A stretch of DNA of 57,050 nt from Flavobacteriaceae bacterium (GCA_947371275.1 CANBOV010000005.1:1-57050); one strand, 5' to 3'. Shown: positions 37,124-45,682, counted from the first letter of the stretch. Numbers and translations are program-made. The notes: a model not told the origin generated them from the sequence alone.

Positions 37124-37546
37124 ATGAACAATAACGATATCTTTAAAAAGCTAAGAGTAGCATTACAACTAAGGGATGATCAAATAGTAGAAATAATGAA
37201 GCTAGTAGATTTCAGAATTTCTGCAGCCGAATTAGGCGCTTTCTTCAGAAATACAGATCATCCTAACTATATGGATTGTGGCGACCAAGTATTGCGTAAT
37301 TTTTTAAATGGTTTGGTGATTCATTTGCGTGGCACTAAAGAAAATCCTAAAAATGCTATGGATGTTATCAAACAAAACCAAGAAGCAGTTAAACAAAATA
37401 GTGCTAGCAAACCTAAATCAGAATACACTCCAAAACCTGCTTCAGAGCTCAAGAAAAAACCTTCAACTGGTTCTAAACCAAACCATAAAAAACCTGCCAA
37501 AATCCAAGTGGTAGAAAAAGTAAGGTTCAAAAATGGAAAAAAATAA
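37124..37546 (+). CDS. DUF1456 (YehS-like) protein
   Basis: 140 residues. It has two copies of the helical DUF1456 unit: NDIFKKLRVALQLRDDQIVEIMKLV and a second FLNGLVIHLRG part, with the CGDQVLRNFLNGL strip between. The Lys/Pro-rich tail is a disordered extension. I use ATG 37124; an in-frame ATG at 37061 lies inside the esterase gene. Function of the family is unknown. It sits 10 bp after the esterase stop. Confidence 0.8.
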   Translation: MNNNDIFKKLRVALQLRDDQIVEIMKLVDFRISAAELGAFFRNTDHPNYMDCGDQVLRNFLNGLVIHLRGTKENPKNAMDVIKQNQEAVKQNSASKPKSEYTPKPASELKKKPSTGSKPNHKKPAKIQVVEKVRFKNGKK

Positions 37547-37567
37547 TACTTTTATTAGGGTAAATCA

Positions 37568-37575
37568 TATATTTG
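37568..37575 (+). promoter_or_regulatory. Putative -7 element of the next lipoprotein gene
   Basis: TATATTTG fits TAnnTTTG, 32 bp before the ATG at 37608. Confidence 0.4.
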
Positions 37576-37607
37576 CCTGTTCAATAAACAATTAATTAAT
37601 AAAAAAA

Positions 37608-38567
37608 ATGAATATAGTTAGTAAACTTATGCTTGTAGGTTTTGCAATCGTCGCTTTTTCTTGTGACAACGATACTGCAAAAGAAACTACTTCTTCAAAA
37701 ACCAATTCAACTGCAGCATTAGCTGTAACTCCAAAGAAATTTTTATTTGATGCTACTAAAGCGGAAACTGCTGGTAATGCAGACTGGGTTTTAGATGCAG
37801 ATTCTAACCCTCAACGTTTCCCTACTCCAGCGCAAGCTAATATCACGGCAACGACTCCCGAAAGTTTTTGGAAAGGCGGTTTATCTTCTTGGGGTGTAGC
37901 CTTAGCAAAATTAGGACACAGCGTTGAAACATTACCTTCTGGAACAGCTATTACTTATGGCGGCTCTGGAGCTCAAGATTTAAAAAACTATGATGTATTT
38001 GTAGTAGATGAGCCGAACATAAGATTCACTGCTGCTGAAAAAGTAGCCATCCTTAATTTTGTCAATAATGGTGGCGGTTTGTTCATGATTTCTGATCACA
38101 CCGTTTCAGACCGAAATAATGATGGTTGGGATTCTCCTGCGATATGGAATGATTTAATGTCAACAAACACCATTAAAACGAATCCTTTTGGCATTACATT
38201 TACGTTAAACAACTTCTCTGAAACCACTTCAAACCGTTTAAGTGCCACAACCAATACCATTTTAAATGGAAGCCAAGGGATAGTGACACAGTTAAAATAT
38301 TCAAATGGTGCTTCAATGACTATTAATGCTACTGCAAATACTTCAGTAAAAGGGTTAATTTGGAGATCAACGTCTACACAAGGATCCTCCAATATCATGT
38401 GCGCTACCGCAACGTATGGCACTGGACGAGTAGTAGCAATTGGTGACAGCTCACCAGCAGATGATGGTACTGGTGCCACTGGAGATACGTTATACCCTGG
38501 TTGGACTGAATTAGCGTCACACTCGAGATTGCACATGAATGCGTCTCTTTGGCTAGCCAAATTGTAA
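37608..38567 (+). CDS. Lipoprotein with glutamine-amidotransferase-like (GIFT/ThuA-type) domain
   Basis: 319 residues. Lipoprotein signal with lipid Cys 19 (FAIVAFSC), then a Thr/Ser linker, then an alpha/beta domain with LKNYDVFVVDEPNIRF, VAILNFVNNGGGLFMISDHT and GRVVAIGDSSPADDG. This is the pattern of class I GATase-like folds used for sugar binding or hydrolysis, without the usual catalytic Cys at the nucleophile elbow. Substrate unknown. Its terminator at 38590 is the first copy of the duplicated folD tail. Confidence 0.75.
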   Translation: MNIVSKLMLVGFAIVAFSCDNDTAKETTSSKTNSTAALAVTPKKFLFDATKAETAGNADWVLDADSNPQRFPTPAQANITATTPESFWKGGLSSWGVALAKLGHSVETLPSGTAITYGGSGAQDLKNYDVFVVDEPNIRFTAAEKVAILNFVNNGGGLFMISDHTVSDRNNDGWDSPAIWNDLMSTNTIKTNPFGITFTLNNFSETTSNRLSATTNTILNGSQGIVTQLKYSNGASMTINATANTSVKGLIWRSTSTQGSSNIMCATATYGTGRVVAIGDSSPADDGTGATGDTLYPGWTELASHSRLHMNASLWLAKL

Positions 38568-38589
38568 AAAATAAATAGCAGTATAAAAC

Positions 38590-38624
38590 AAAAAATCCTG
38601 AGTTCTCACTCAGGATTTTTTTTA
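38590..38624. terminator. Bidirectional terminator (copy 1)
   Basis: ATCCTGAG and CTCAGGAT, 6-nt loop, with A-run before and T8 after. It serves the lipoprotein gene at 37608. Confidence 0.85.
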
Positions 38625-38690
38625 TTTACTTTTCAACAGCTTTTGTTCTCGTGCCAAAAGGGTATTTTTCAATAACATGGCAATCGTCAT
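38590..38690. repeat. 101-bp direct repeat, copy 1 (duplicated folD 3' end and terminator)
   Basis: Identical base for base to 41894-41994. It contains the terminator hairpin (ATCCTGAG / CTCAGGAT) and, on the minus strand, the last 22 codons and stop of folD (38622-38690). There is no folD body attached to this copy. Confidence 0.97.
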
Positions 38691-39300
38691 TATTTTGCAT
38701 ACAAAGGAGCAAATTTTGGCCCTTTTTTAGACCAGTTATAGTCAATCACCCTGTTTATTATTGATGATACTTAATTGGTCAGATGCTTAGCATAAATTAT
38801 TAAGAATAATTTCAATAAATCTCTTGGATTCGGTGGTATAACAATACGTTATGTGGCTATTATTGGTGTACTTTTTCAGTTTTAAGTTAATACTAAAAAA
38901 AATTATTGTCGTCATACTTAGAATTCACATTATTTTACTTCTCGGTATAGTCTAAATATTAGACGATACGTGAAAAATATCAATAAAATATAATACAGAT
39001 TAATCAAGGTTGCGCAATTGTCTCTCACCACGATAAGATTGTCTTAAAAAAATCACTATTTAAAAAAACTCATACGATATTTTGAAGGGCTTGTTGTTAT
39101 GCCCGTTTTAAAAGTATGCCACTTATTACCTGAATAGGATGCTACCTAATTGAATAGCTGTAAAGCAAACATGGAAAAGTACGGTGCACAACATTTCGCA
39201 AATGATAGACTAATGATCTAAAAATTAAGACAAAAGAGATGTTTTGTAAATTTATTTTTTCTAACTTTATAAGAAATTTAATATTTAAAACCAAAACATT
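38691..39300. other. Non-coding stretch inside the islet, probably decayed sequence
   Basis: About 610 bp without an intact gene. Starting at the repeat edge, the minus strand reads a plausible protein tail (VIDYNWSKKGPKFAPLYAK then stop, 38690-38749), cut off upstream by a stop. Two GTTATG-type ends (CGTTATGTGGC at 38847-38857; TTGTTATGCCC at 39094-39104) look like the right ends of integron attC sites, but no full site can be drawn. Confidence 0.5.
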
Positions 39301-40072
39301 ATGAAAAAAACAAAATTTATTTTATGGGCCAAAACCGGATTACTAGTTTTAACACTAGCGGCATGCACTGCTGACAATCAAGACATTACCCCCCCCCCTT
39401 TCTGATTCCTCAAACACTTCGCAAAAGGCAACTCCTGTACCTACAATCGGTACTTTAGAAATTAACAACCTTACAGGAGCTACGCTAACTGGTTCTTTAT
39501 TAGCCGAGGACCAAACTACCGGCAGTGCCATTAGGCTACAAACCGAAAACCATGATTTCATAATGGACACCAACGGTTATAATATCAATTCCTTTACTCG
39601 AGCTTATGGTTTTAACGATTATACTACTTTAACCAATACTATGTATTTCCCGTATTGGAAAAGAAATGTTCCTGGTGAACCCACTACTACAATATATGAA
39701 TACAGTTTTGGAGATGACCCAAATACAATTGATGCCACAAATTCAGTTAGTACACCTTATACTTATCAAGGTATTTATGATTTTTATGGTCATTTGAATG
39801 AAAACTTTGGGTTGCTCAATACTGCTGGTACCGAATATTGGGTAAAGTGGCGAATGTTGGCGGTATATTTGCCCGAAGGCACTTTGATAGGATCAAAATA
39901 CACAAACGCCCAAACAAAACTTACCTTATTGTTACCACCTGATGATACTGATTATTCGAGCAGCAGCGAACAAAGTTTGGAGGATGTTGGGATAGGCGAC
40001 AGGTCTTTAAAAGCAGAATGTACTTTTGACCCTATTTCGCACAAATACAATATTTCAATTTATATATTTTAA
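39301..40072 (+). pseudogene. Lipoprotein gene broken at a C10 tract (phase-variable candidate)
   Basis: From ATG 39301 the frame gives a lipoprotein signal (MKKTKFILWAKTGLLVLTLAAC, lipid Cys 22) and runs into ten C residues (39389-39398), then meets TGA at 39403. With nine C the frame continues without a stop through LSDSSNTSQKATPVPTIGTL to 40072, a protein of 256 residues. The distal part (…FTRAYGFNDYTTLTN..., …YWVKWRMLAVYLPEGTLIG...) is a beta-rich domain I do not recognise. Either slipped-strand phase variation, a recent frameshift, or a homopolymer read error. It lies 33 bp upstream of the SBBP protein gene. Confidence 0.8.
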
Positions 40073-40105
40073 ATTCGCTGAAATATTAATACAATGTATA
40101 AGCTA

Positions 40106-41884
40106 ATGAAAAAAATCCTATTATCAATATTATTGTTATGCTTTGCCAACGGCTATAGCCAGCAAAATTGGCAAAAAACCTGGGGAACTTATTTTTTTGC
40201 AAGTGCTGTTAGTGGTGGTTATACAGTGGTTGACTCACAAGGCAATATCGTTATGGCAGGATATGTAGGAGGAGGAAATGATTACGTTTCCTACCCCTTC
40301 TATTCCCAATTTACCACCGCCGGTTGTCATAAATCGAATTTGGTATTGGCTGATGTATTGCTCTGCAAATTCAGCCCCGATGGAACCCTGCTTTGGGCTA
40401 CTTTTTATGGAGGAGAAAGCGAAGAACGTGTCTTTTCTCTTTGCATTGATAACAACGATAATATTTATTTATCCGGGTTTACCACCAGCCTAACAGGCAT
40501 TGCCACCCCGGGAGCTTATATTTCTACCAGACCCGACTTACCTTCTCAAACCACGACTAATGGTACATCTGTCGGATTTTTAACCAAATTTTCCCCCGGC
40601 GGTATGCAGCTTTGGGGTACTTATTTCCCTCTTGCCTTGTACAGTATGTGTGTCAACAGCAACAACGAGGTATATGTCTCCGGCAATTGTACCGCCGATT
40701 ATAGCGGTATGGCTACTGCCAATACTTACCAAGACACTCCCAGCCAAAATGCTGATTATAATTCCAATATTTATATAAACAAATTTGACACCAATGGGAA
40801 TAGACTGGCGGGGACTTATATAGGACCAATGATTGATTATGGTACAAGCAAATCGTCTCTCGCTTGTGACTACCTTGGCAACGTATACCTTTCCTTTTCA
40901 ACCCGTACCTTGTTCGATTATCCGCCCAACGGCTACTATGGCAGCCCCGGTTGCCACCAAGCACTTAACAGCGGGAATTATGACATGGTTATTTCCAAAT
41001 TTAACGGCGATTTGACCCAGCGACTATGGAGCACATATTACGGGGGCAACTTTGATGACTACGGAGCTATCAAGATTAACGGCGATGCGCTTTACCTTTT
41101 CGGAAAAACCAATAGCGGTAACAACATTGCCACCGCTGGGACACAGCAAACCTCCTATACCTATGAAAGCGGCACAAAATATATAGCTTACTTGGCCAAA
41201 TTTAACCTCGAGGGCGTTAGACAATGGGGAAGTTATTTTGGCGGCAGTAGCGGTTTAGAAACCGTAACCGCTTCAGAAACCGTAAATGATGCCATATACC
41301 TAACCGGACGTACCCTTAGTCCAAATTTAGCGACTCCAAATGTATATGAAACTTCTTGTGCTGTACCGGCTACCACTTCCAAACAATATTTTGGAGCTTT
41401 TAATGATACCGATGGCACTCTGTCGTGGGTTAGTTATTTTTGTGAAGGAGGAGTCAACATCTGTTTTAATCCCGAAAAAACCGCTTTTTATTTGACCGGC
41501 ACTACGGCATCAACCACCAATATCAGTACTACAGGAGCGTGGCAACCTACCCTACTGGCTGAGCCAAATTATGCTGGCACTCCCAGAAATTTTTATATTA
41601 ATAAGTTTAGCAGCAGCCTGCTTACCAACTGGTATGAGAAAAAAGCATTGGTTGTAAGTCCTAACCCAACTAGGGGTACATTCAGTCTGCAAGGCGATTG
41701 GCAAGGCAGTACCGAAGGATTGTCTATATTTGTATACGACCAGTTGGGCAGAGTAGTTGCCAGCCAAGTATTAGGTAGCATCACCCAAAAAGTTTGTATT
41801 AGCAACCTATCCAAAGGGATTTATATAGTACAGCTTTTTATTAATAATAAAAAAGAAACCGGTTTTAAAATGGTTGTCGAATAG
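40106..41884 (+). CDS. SBBP beta-propeller-repeat protein with T9SS type A sorting domain
   Basis: 592 residues. Signal peptide MKKILLSILLLCFANGYSQ, then about seven repeats of the SBBP kind. Each runs roughly WxTYFGG, a short loop, then D-x-x-N-x-YLSG-x-T, then T-x-GAY (for example LLWATFYGGESEERV, NIYLSGFTTS, IATPGAYIS; RQWGSYFGGSSG). The C-terminal ~75 residues (VVSPNPTRGTFSLQG...LSKGIYIVQLFINN) are a type A T9SS tail, so it should be surface-attached or secreted. An in-frame ATG at 40094 would add four residues. The gene is visibly richer in G+C than its neighbours, which suggests transfer. Ligand unknown. Confidence 0.88.
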   Translation: MKKILLSILLLCFANGYSQQNWQKTWGTYFFASAVSGGYTVVDSQGNIVMAGYVGGGNDYVSYPFYSQFTTAGCHKSNLVLADVLLCKFSPDGTLLWATFYGGESEERVFSLCIDNNDNIYLSGFTTSLTGIATPGAYISTRPDLPSQTTTNGTSVGFLTKFSPGGMQLWGTYFPLALYSMCVNSNNEVYVSGNCTADYSGMATANTYQDTPSQNADYNSNIYINKFDTNGNRLAGTYIGPMIDYGTSKSSLACDYLGNVYLSFSTRTLFDYPPNGYYGSPGCHQALNSGNYDMVISKFNGDLTQRLWSTYYGGNFDDYGAIKINGDALYLFGKTNSGNNIATAGTQQTSYTYESGTKYIAYLAKFNLEGVRQWGSYFGGSSGLETVTASETVNDAIYLTGRTLSPNLATPNVYETSCAVPATTSKQYFGAFNDTDGTLSWVSYFCEGGVNICFNPEKTAFYLTGTTASTTNISTTGAWQPTLLAEPNYAGTPRNFYINKFSSSLLTNWYEKKALVVSPNPTRGTFSLQGDWQGSTEGLSIFVYDQLGRVVASQVLGSITQKVCISNLSKGIYIVQLFINNKKETGFKMVVE

Positions 41885-41893
41885 CGTATTTTA

Positions 41894-41928
41894 AAAAAAT
41901 CCTGAGTTCTCACTCAGGATTTTTTTTA
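41894..41928. terminator. Bidirectional terminator (copy 2)
   Basis: Same hairpin as copy 1, now between the SBBP gene and folD. Confidence 0.85.
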
Positions 41929-41994
41929 TTTACTTTTCAACAGCTTTTGTTCTCGTGCCAAAAGGGTATTTTTCAATAACATGGCAATCGTCAT
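41894..41994. repeat. 101-bp direct repeat, copy 2 (genuine folD 3' end)
   Basis: Same 101 bp as 38590-38690. Here it continues without a break into the folD body (…GGVGP upstream in the protein). Confidence 0.97.
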
Positions 41995-42813
41995 AGGCCC
42001 TACTCCTCCCGGTACCGGTGTGATATAAGAAGCCTTTTTGGAAACAAACTCAAAATCTACATCACCTGTAATTCGATAGCCTCTTGGATCAGTATCGTCG
42101 GCAACTCGAGTGATACCCACGTCAATTACTACAGCATCATCTTTAATCATCTCCGCTTTCAAATAGTTTGGAACCCCAAGTGCCGTAATGATAATATCCG
42201 CTTGTGTAGTGATTTGCGCTATATTTTTAGTATAACTATGCGTCAATGTTACCGTTGAATTTCCAGGAAATCCTTTTCTCCCCATTAAGATACTCATAGG
42301 ACGACCCACTATATGACTTCTACCAATGACTACCGTATGCTTCCCTTGGGTCTCAACACCATAGCGTTCTAATAATTCTAAGATCCCAAACGGAGTTGCA
42401 GGTATAAAAGTAGTCATGTCCAACGCCATTTTTCCAAAATTCTCAGGATGGAATCCATCAACATCTTTACTGGGGTCTATCGACATGATGATGTGCTGCG
42501 TATCAATTTGCTTAGGTAATGGCAATTGAACAATAAACCCATCAATGGTATCATCCTCATTAAGTTCTTTAATCTTTTTAAGCAACTCAGTTTCTGAAGT
42601 AGTACTAGGCATTTTTATTAAAGTAGATTCAAAGCCTACTCTTTCACACGCCTTTACTTTACTACCCACATAGGTCAAACTAGCACCATCATTCCCAACA
42701 ATAATAGCTGCCAAGTGAGGTACTTTCTCTCCGTTTTCTTTCATCTTTTGAACCTCAGCAGCGATCTCATTCTTGATATCATCCGAAGTTTTTTTACCGT
42801 CTAAAATTTGCAT
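41926..42813 (-). CDS. folD: Bifunctional methylenetetrahydrofolate dehydrogenase/cyclohydrolase
   Basis: Interconverts 5,10-methylene-, methenyl- and 10-formyl-tetrahydrofolate with NADP. 295 residues: ILDGKKTSDDIKNEI, YVGSKVKACERVGF (catalytic Lys), DGFIVQLPLPKQID, VIGRSHIVGRPMS and TPVPGGVGPMTIAMLLKNT. I start at the family-consistent ATG at 42813 (MQILDGKK); an in-frame ATG at 42876 would add 21 residues read from terminator DNA. Its 3' end is duplicated 3.3 kb away. Confidence 0.96.
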   Translation of the reverse strand: MQILDGKKTSDDIKNEIAAEVQKMKENGEKVPHLAAIIVGNDGASLTYVGSKVKACERVGFESTLIKMPSTTSETELLKKIKELNEDDTIDGFIVQLPLPKQIDTQHIIMSIDPSKDVDGFHPENFGKMALDMTTFIPATPFGILELLERYGVETQGKHTVVIGRSHIVGRPMSILMGRKGFPGNSTVTLTHSYTKNIAQITTQADIIITALGVPNYLKAEMIKDDAVVIDVGITRVADDTDPRGYRITGDVDFEFVSKKASYITPVPGGVGPMTIAMLLKNTLLAREQKLLKSK

Positions 42814-42848
42814 CTGTAGTTTTTTAGTGTGTTGTATATTGCAATAAA

Positions 42849-42872
42849 AAAGACGCGATATCTCGCGTCTTT
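42849..42872 (-). terminator. Terminator of ffh
   Basis: AAAGACGCGA and TCGCGTCTTT form a perfect 10-bp stem with a 4-nt loop, just behind the ffh stop, with an A-run giving the U-tract on the minus strand. Confidence 0.85.
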
Positions 42873-42875
42873 CCA

Positions 42876-44213
42876 TTAATTCATTCCTTTCATGCCACCC
42901 ATCCTGCGCATCAAATTTTTACCGCCTCCGCCTTGCATCATCTTCATCATCTTACTCATTTGGTCAAATTGCTTAAGCAATTGATTAACTTGTTCTATCT
43001 TAGTTCCAGAACCTTTTGCAATCCTAGTTTTTCTTTTTACATCAATAAGGGCAGGCTTTTGTCTTTCTTTTGGCGTCATAGAGTGAATGATCGCTTCAAT
43101 ATGTTTAAAAGCATCGTCTTCAATTTCCACATCTTTCAATGCTTTTCCAGCACCAGGTATCATGCCAACAAGATCTTTCATGTTACCCATCTTTTTTACT
43201 TGTTGTATTTGAGCTAAGAAATCATCAAATCCAAACTCATTCTTCGCGATCTTCTTTTGAATCTTTCTCGCTTCTTCTTCATCATATTGTTCTTGTGCTC
43301 GTTCAACCAAGGAAACAACATCACCCATACCCAGAATCCTGTCAGCCATACGTGACGGATAGAAAACATCAATAGCCTCCATTTTCTCCCCAGTTCCAAT
43401 AAACTTAATAGGCTTATTGACTACCGATTTAATGGAGATTGCTGCTCCACCTCGCGTATCACCATCCAATTTGGTCAAAATAACACCGTCGAAATTCAAT
43501 CGATCATTAAAAGCTTTAGCAGTATTAACAGCATCTTGACCCGTCATAGAATCTACAACAAACAAGGTTTCCTGAGGTTTGATAGCCGCATGAACATTGG
43601 CAATCTCATTCATCATCTCTTCGTCTATGGCTAAACGACCTGCAGTATCAACAATAACCACATTAAAACCATTGGACTTTGCGTGTTGAATGGCGTTCAA
43701 AGCAATTTGTACGGCATTCTTATTTTCAGGCTCTGAATAAACTTCAACGCCTATTTGGTCTCCTACCACATGCAACTGGTTAATAGCGGCAGGACGATAA
43801 ATATCACAAGCTACTAAAAGTGGTTTTTTTCCTTTTTTGGTTTTTAAATAATTAGCCAATTTACCAGAGAATGTAGTTTTCCCTGATCCTTGTAAACCTG
43901 ACATTAAGATAATTGAAGGAGTACCGCTTAAATTAATTCCAGTAGCCTCTCCTCCCATCAAATCAGTTAATTCATCTTTAACGATTTTAACCATCAACTG
44001 ACCCGGTTGTAGGGTGGTCAATACATTTTCACCTATAGCTTTTTCTTTAACCCTAGTGGTAAAATCTTTGGCAATTTTAAAATTAACATCGGCATCAAGT
44101 AGGGCTCTTCGAACTTCTTTCAACGTTTCAGCAACGTTTACTTCAGTAATTTTTCCGTGTCCTTTTAGGATGTGTAGCGCTTTATCTAGTTTATCACTTA
44201 AATTATTGAACAT
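42876..44213 (-). CDS. ffh: Signal recognition particle protein Ffh
   Basis: Binds signal sequences on nascent chains with the SRP RNA and targets them to FtsY and SecYEG. 445 residues: N domain, G domain with GLQGSGKTTFSGKLA, DTAGR, TKLDGDTRGG, and a Met-rich M domain with MGDVVSL and RIAKGSGT. The C-terminal tail (MMKMMQGGGGKNLMRRMGGMKGMN) is typical. Confidence 0.97.
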   Translation of the reverse strand: MFNNLSDKLDKALHILKGHGKITEVNVAETLKEVRRALLDADVNFKIAKDFTTRVKEKAIGENVLTTLQPGQLMVKIVKDELTDLMGGEATGINLSGTPSIILMSGLQGSGKTTFSGKLANYLKTKKGKKPLLVACDIYRPAAINQLHVVGDQIGVEVYSEPENKNAVQIALNAIQHAKSNGFNVVIVDTAGRLAIDEEMMNEIANVHAAIKPQETLFVVDSMTGQDAVNTAKAFNDRLNFDGVILTKLDGDTRGGAAISIKSVVNKPIKFIGTGEKMEAIDVFYPSRMADRILGMGDVVSLVERAQEQYDEEEARKIQKKIAKNEFGFDDFLAQIQQVKKMGNMKDLVGMIPGAGKALKDVEIEDDAFKHIEAIIHSMTPKERQKPALIDVKRKTRIAKGSGTKIEQVNQLLKQFDQMSKMMKMMQGGGGKNLMRRMGGMKGMN

Positions 44214-44241
44214 ATTGGTAAACTTTATTTTTTATGAAATG

Positions 44242-44249
44242 CAAATTTA
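44242..44249 (-). promoter_or_regulatory. Putative -7 element of ffh
   Basis: On the minus strand TAAATTTG fits TAnnTTTG, 28 bp before the ATG. Confidence 0.4.
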
Positions 44250-44287
44250 AGGATTTGAATTTGAAGTTTTATAGTAATCTACATAAA

Positions 44288-44310
44288 AAAACCACGCAAA
44301 TGCGTGGTTT
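44288..44310 (-). terminator. Terminator after the 58-residue membrane protein
   Basis: AAACCACGCA and TGCGTGGTTT, a perfect 10-bp stem around AA(A), flanked by an A-run on the left (U-tract on the minus strand). Confidence 0.8.
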
Positions 44311-44333
44311 ATATTTTATAGAAATTTATTAAA

Positions 44334-44510
44334 TTAATTAAAATTTACTAAAATGAATTTAAAAATAAAAAACACTACTATTAAAATAATGCTCCAAATC
44401 AAAACTTGATTTAACAAATAAACCGGCTTAGATTTATTTTGTACGGCCTCTCGTTGATTACCCTCTAGGTTTTCTTCTTGATTTAGAAATTTCTTGTGAA
44501 AAATTTTCAT
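44334..44510 (-). CDS. Small single-span membrane protein (58 aa)
   Basis: Not in usual ORF lists because of its size. ATG at 44510, TAA at 44334. The first ~30 residues are charged (MKIFHKKFLNQEENLEGNQR), then a hydrophobic helix (VLIWSIILIVVFFIFKFILV) near the C-terminus. It starts 22 bp after the stop of the upstream lipoprotein gene and is followed by a perfect terminator, so it looks like the second gene of that operon. Function unknown. Confidence 0.55.
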   Translation of the reverse strand: MKIFHKKFLNQEENLEGNQREAVQNKSKPVYLLNQVLIWSIILIVVFFIFKFILVNFN

Positions 44511-44532
44511 ACTATTTCTTTAGTCAATCAAC

Positions 44533-45579
44533 TTAGTTTTTTGTGAAAGTTAAAAAATAATGCTCATTGTCACTACCTTCTCTGATCAATTCAACATAAG
44601 TAGACTCTAAATGATATATATTCCAACCAGACTCTAAATCTTGCAAAACGTCTCCCTCAAAACCTAAATCCAATTTTTCATCCGCCGTATTAGGATCGTG
44701 CAAATGCCAAGTACCAGTAATGTAATTTACGCCTTTTACTGCTGATAGTGGACTATTACTTCCACCATCCCCCGTAAATACAAATACATATCCATTATAA
44801 TAATCAGTGGTTACTTGATTATCATAATAGCAATATGAAATGCGCCAAGGACCATTATTAGTTAATACATTGGCTAGTTCTAAAGTCCCTGTATTGGTAC
44901 TGCAAGTATTTACAGTCTCAATAATCTTAGCCTCTAATTCAGTGTTGCTATTAATGATAAAAGTGGTACCATCATTTTGTTTCTTCAAAGTTAATGGATA
45001 AACTATGCCCACTATTTCATCAGATTGTAAGTCATTTATAAAATTATATAACTCCGTATCATTGTGAACTACTTTTGTATTTGCAACCTGATTATTAGTA
45101 TTGTATTTATTTATATTGAAAGGAAAAACAAAGTCGATACAACTAATTTCATGATAACTATCATCACTCCCCATTTGCGATTTTATAGCATTTAATTGAG
45201 CTAAATTTTCTACAGTAGTAGTTTGATAATCTGGAAAGCTTACAGTAATTGGCCAATTCGTAAAAGTCACAACATCATCATCATAACTATGTTCATCTTT
45301 AATACCCTGAATTTCTAGAAAATCAATTGTAGAAGTAACATATTCATCATGCCCATCAACAGTAATACCAACAGGTAATTTCACACTAAACAAACTCGTG
45401 TTGTCTAAAACATTATCCGCGGATGTTTCATTTTGAGAAACCCTCATAATCAATGAAGCTATTGCATTTGATTTAGTGAAACTATCAGCTGTATTCTGTT
45501 CTACTTTTTCTTCTTCCTCCTGACAAGAATAAGTAGAAAAGGCAAGTACAACGACAACAAACCAAATAAAATTTTTCAT
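44533..45579 (-). CDS. Lipoprotein of unknown function with lipocalin-like C-terminus
   Basis: 348 residues. Lipoprotein signal MKNFIWFVVVVLAFSTYSC (lipid Cys 19) and QEEEE. I use ATG 45579; an ATG at 45618 adds 13 residues ahead of the signal. The middle is a beta-rich region holding CIDFVFPFNINKYN and the C-terminal ~110 residues (NNGPWRISYCYYDNQ, GYVFVFTGDG, ITGTWHLHDP) look like a small lipocalin-type barrel. It is divergent from the sigma factor operon and may respond to it, but this is speculation. Confidence 0.7.
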   Translation of the reverse strand: MKNFIWFVVVVLAFSTYSCQEEEEKVEQNTADSFTKSNAIASLIMRVSQNETSADNVLDNTSLFSVKLPVGITVDGHDEYVTSTIDFLEIQGIKDEHSYDDDVVTFTNWPITVSFPDYQTTTVENLAQLNAIKSQMGSDDSYHEISCIDFVFPFNINKYNTNNQVANTKVVHNDTELYNFINDLQSDEIVGIVYPLTLKKQNDGTTFIINSNTELEAKIIETVNTCSTNTGTLELANVLTNNGPWRISYCYYDNQVTTDYYNGYVFVFTGDGGSNSPLSAVKGVNYITGTWHLHDPNTADEKLDLGFEGDVLQDLESGWNIYHLESTYVELIREGSDNEHYFLTFTKN

Positions 45580-45682
45580 AAGTAGTATTTCTATTCTCTT
45601 TATAAAACAAAGTTGCAATAAAAAACCCTACTTTAAAAAATTATTTTAAATTTAAACGCTCTAATAATTCAAAATAAATAAA

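Larger units (their letters stand above)
38590..41893. mobile_element. Putative accessory islet inserted at the folD 3' end
   Basis: 3,304 bp from the start of the first 101-bp copy to the start of the second. Deleting one copy plus everything between would restore a simple arrangement: lipoprotein gene, terminator, intact folD. Cargo: non-coding remnants (38691-39300), a frame-broken lipoprotein gene and an SBBP-repeat T9SS protein. There is no integrase or transposase, and no inverted repeats at the ends. Integration by an element now lost, or a recombination event, are both possible. Confidence 0.5.

Noticed and set aside
38096..38560. 154-codon minus-strand frame inside the 37608 lipoprotein gene
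   Set aside because: Complete antisense overlap of a well-supported gene with a signal peptide; composition typical of a shadow frame.
38590..41994. Insertion sequence or transposon
   Set aside because: No transposase, no terminal inverted repeats at the junctions, and the duplicated target is 101 bp, too long for a normal IS target duplication.
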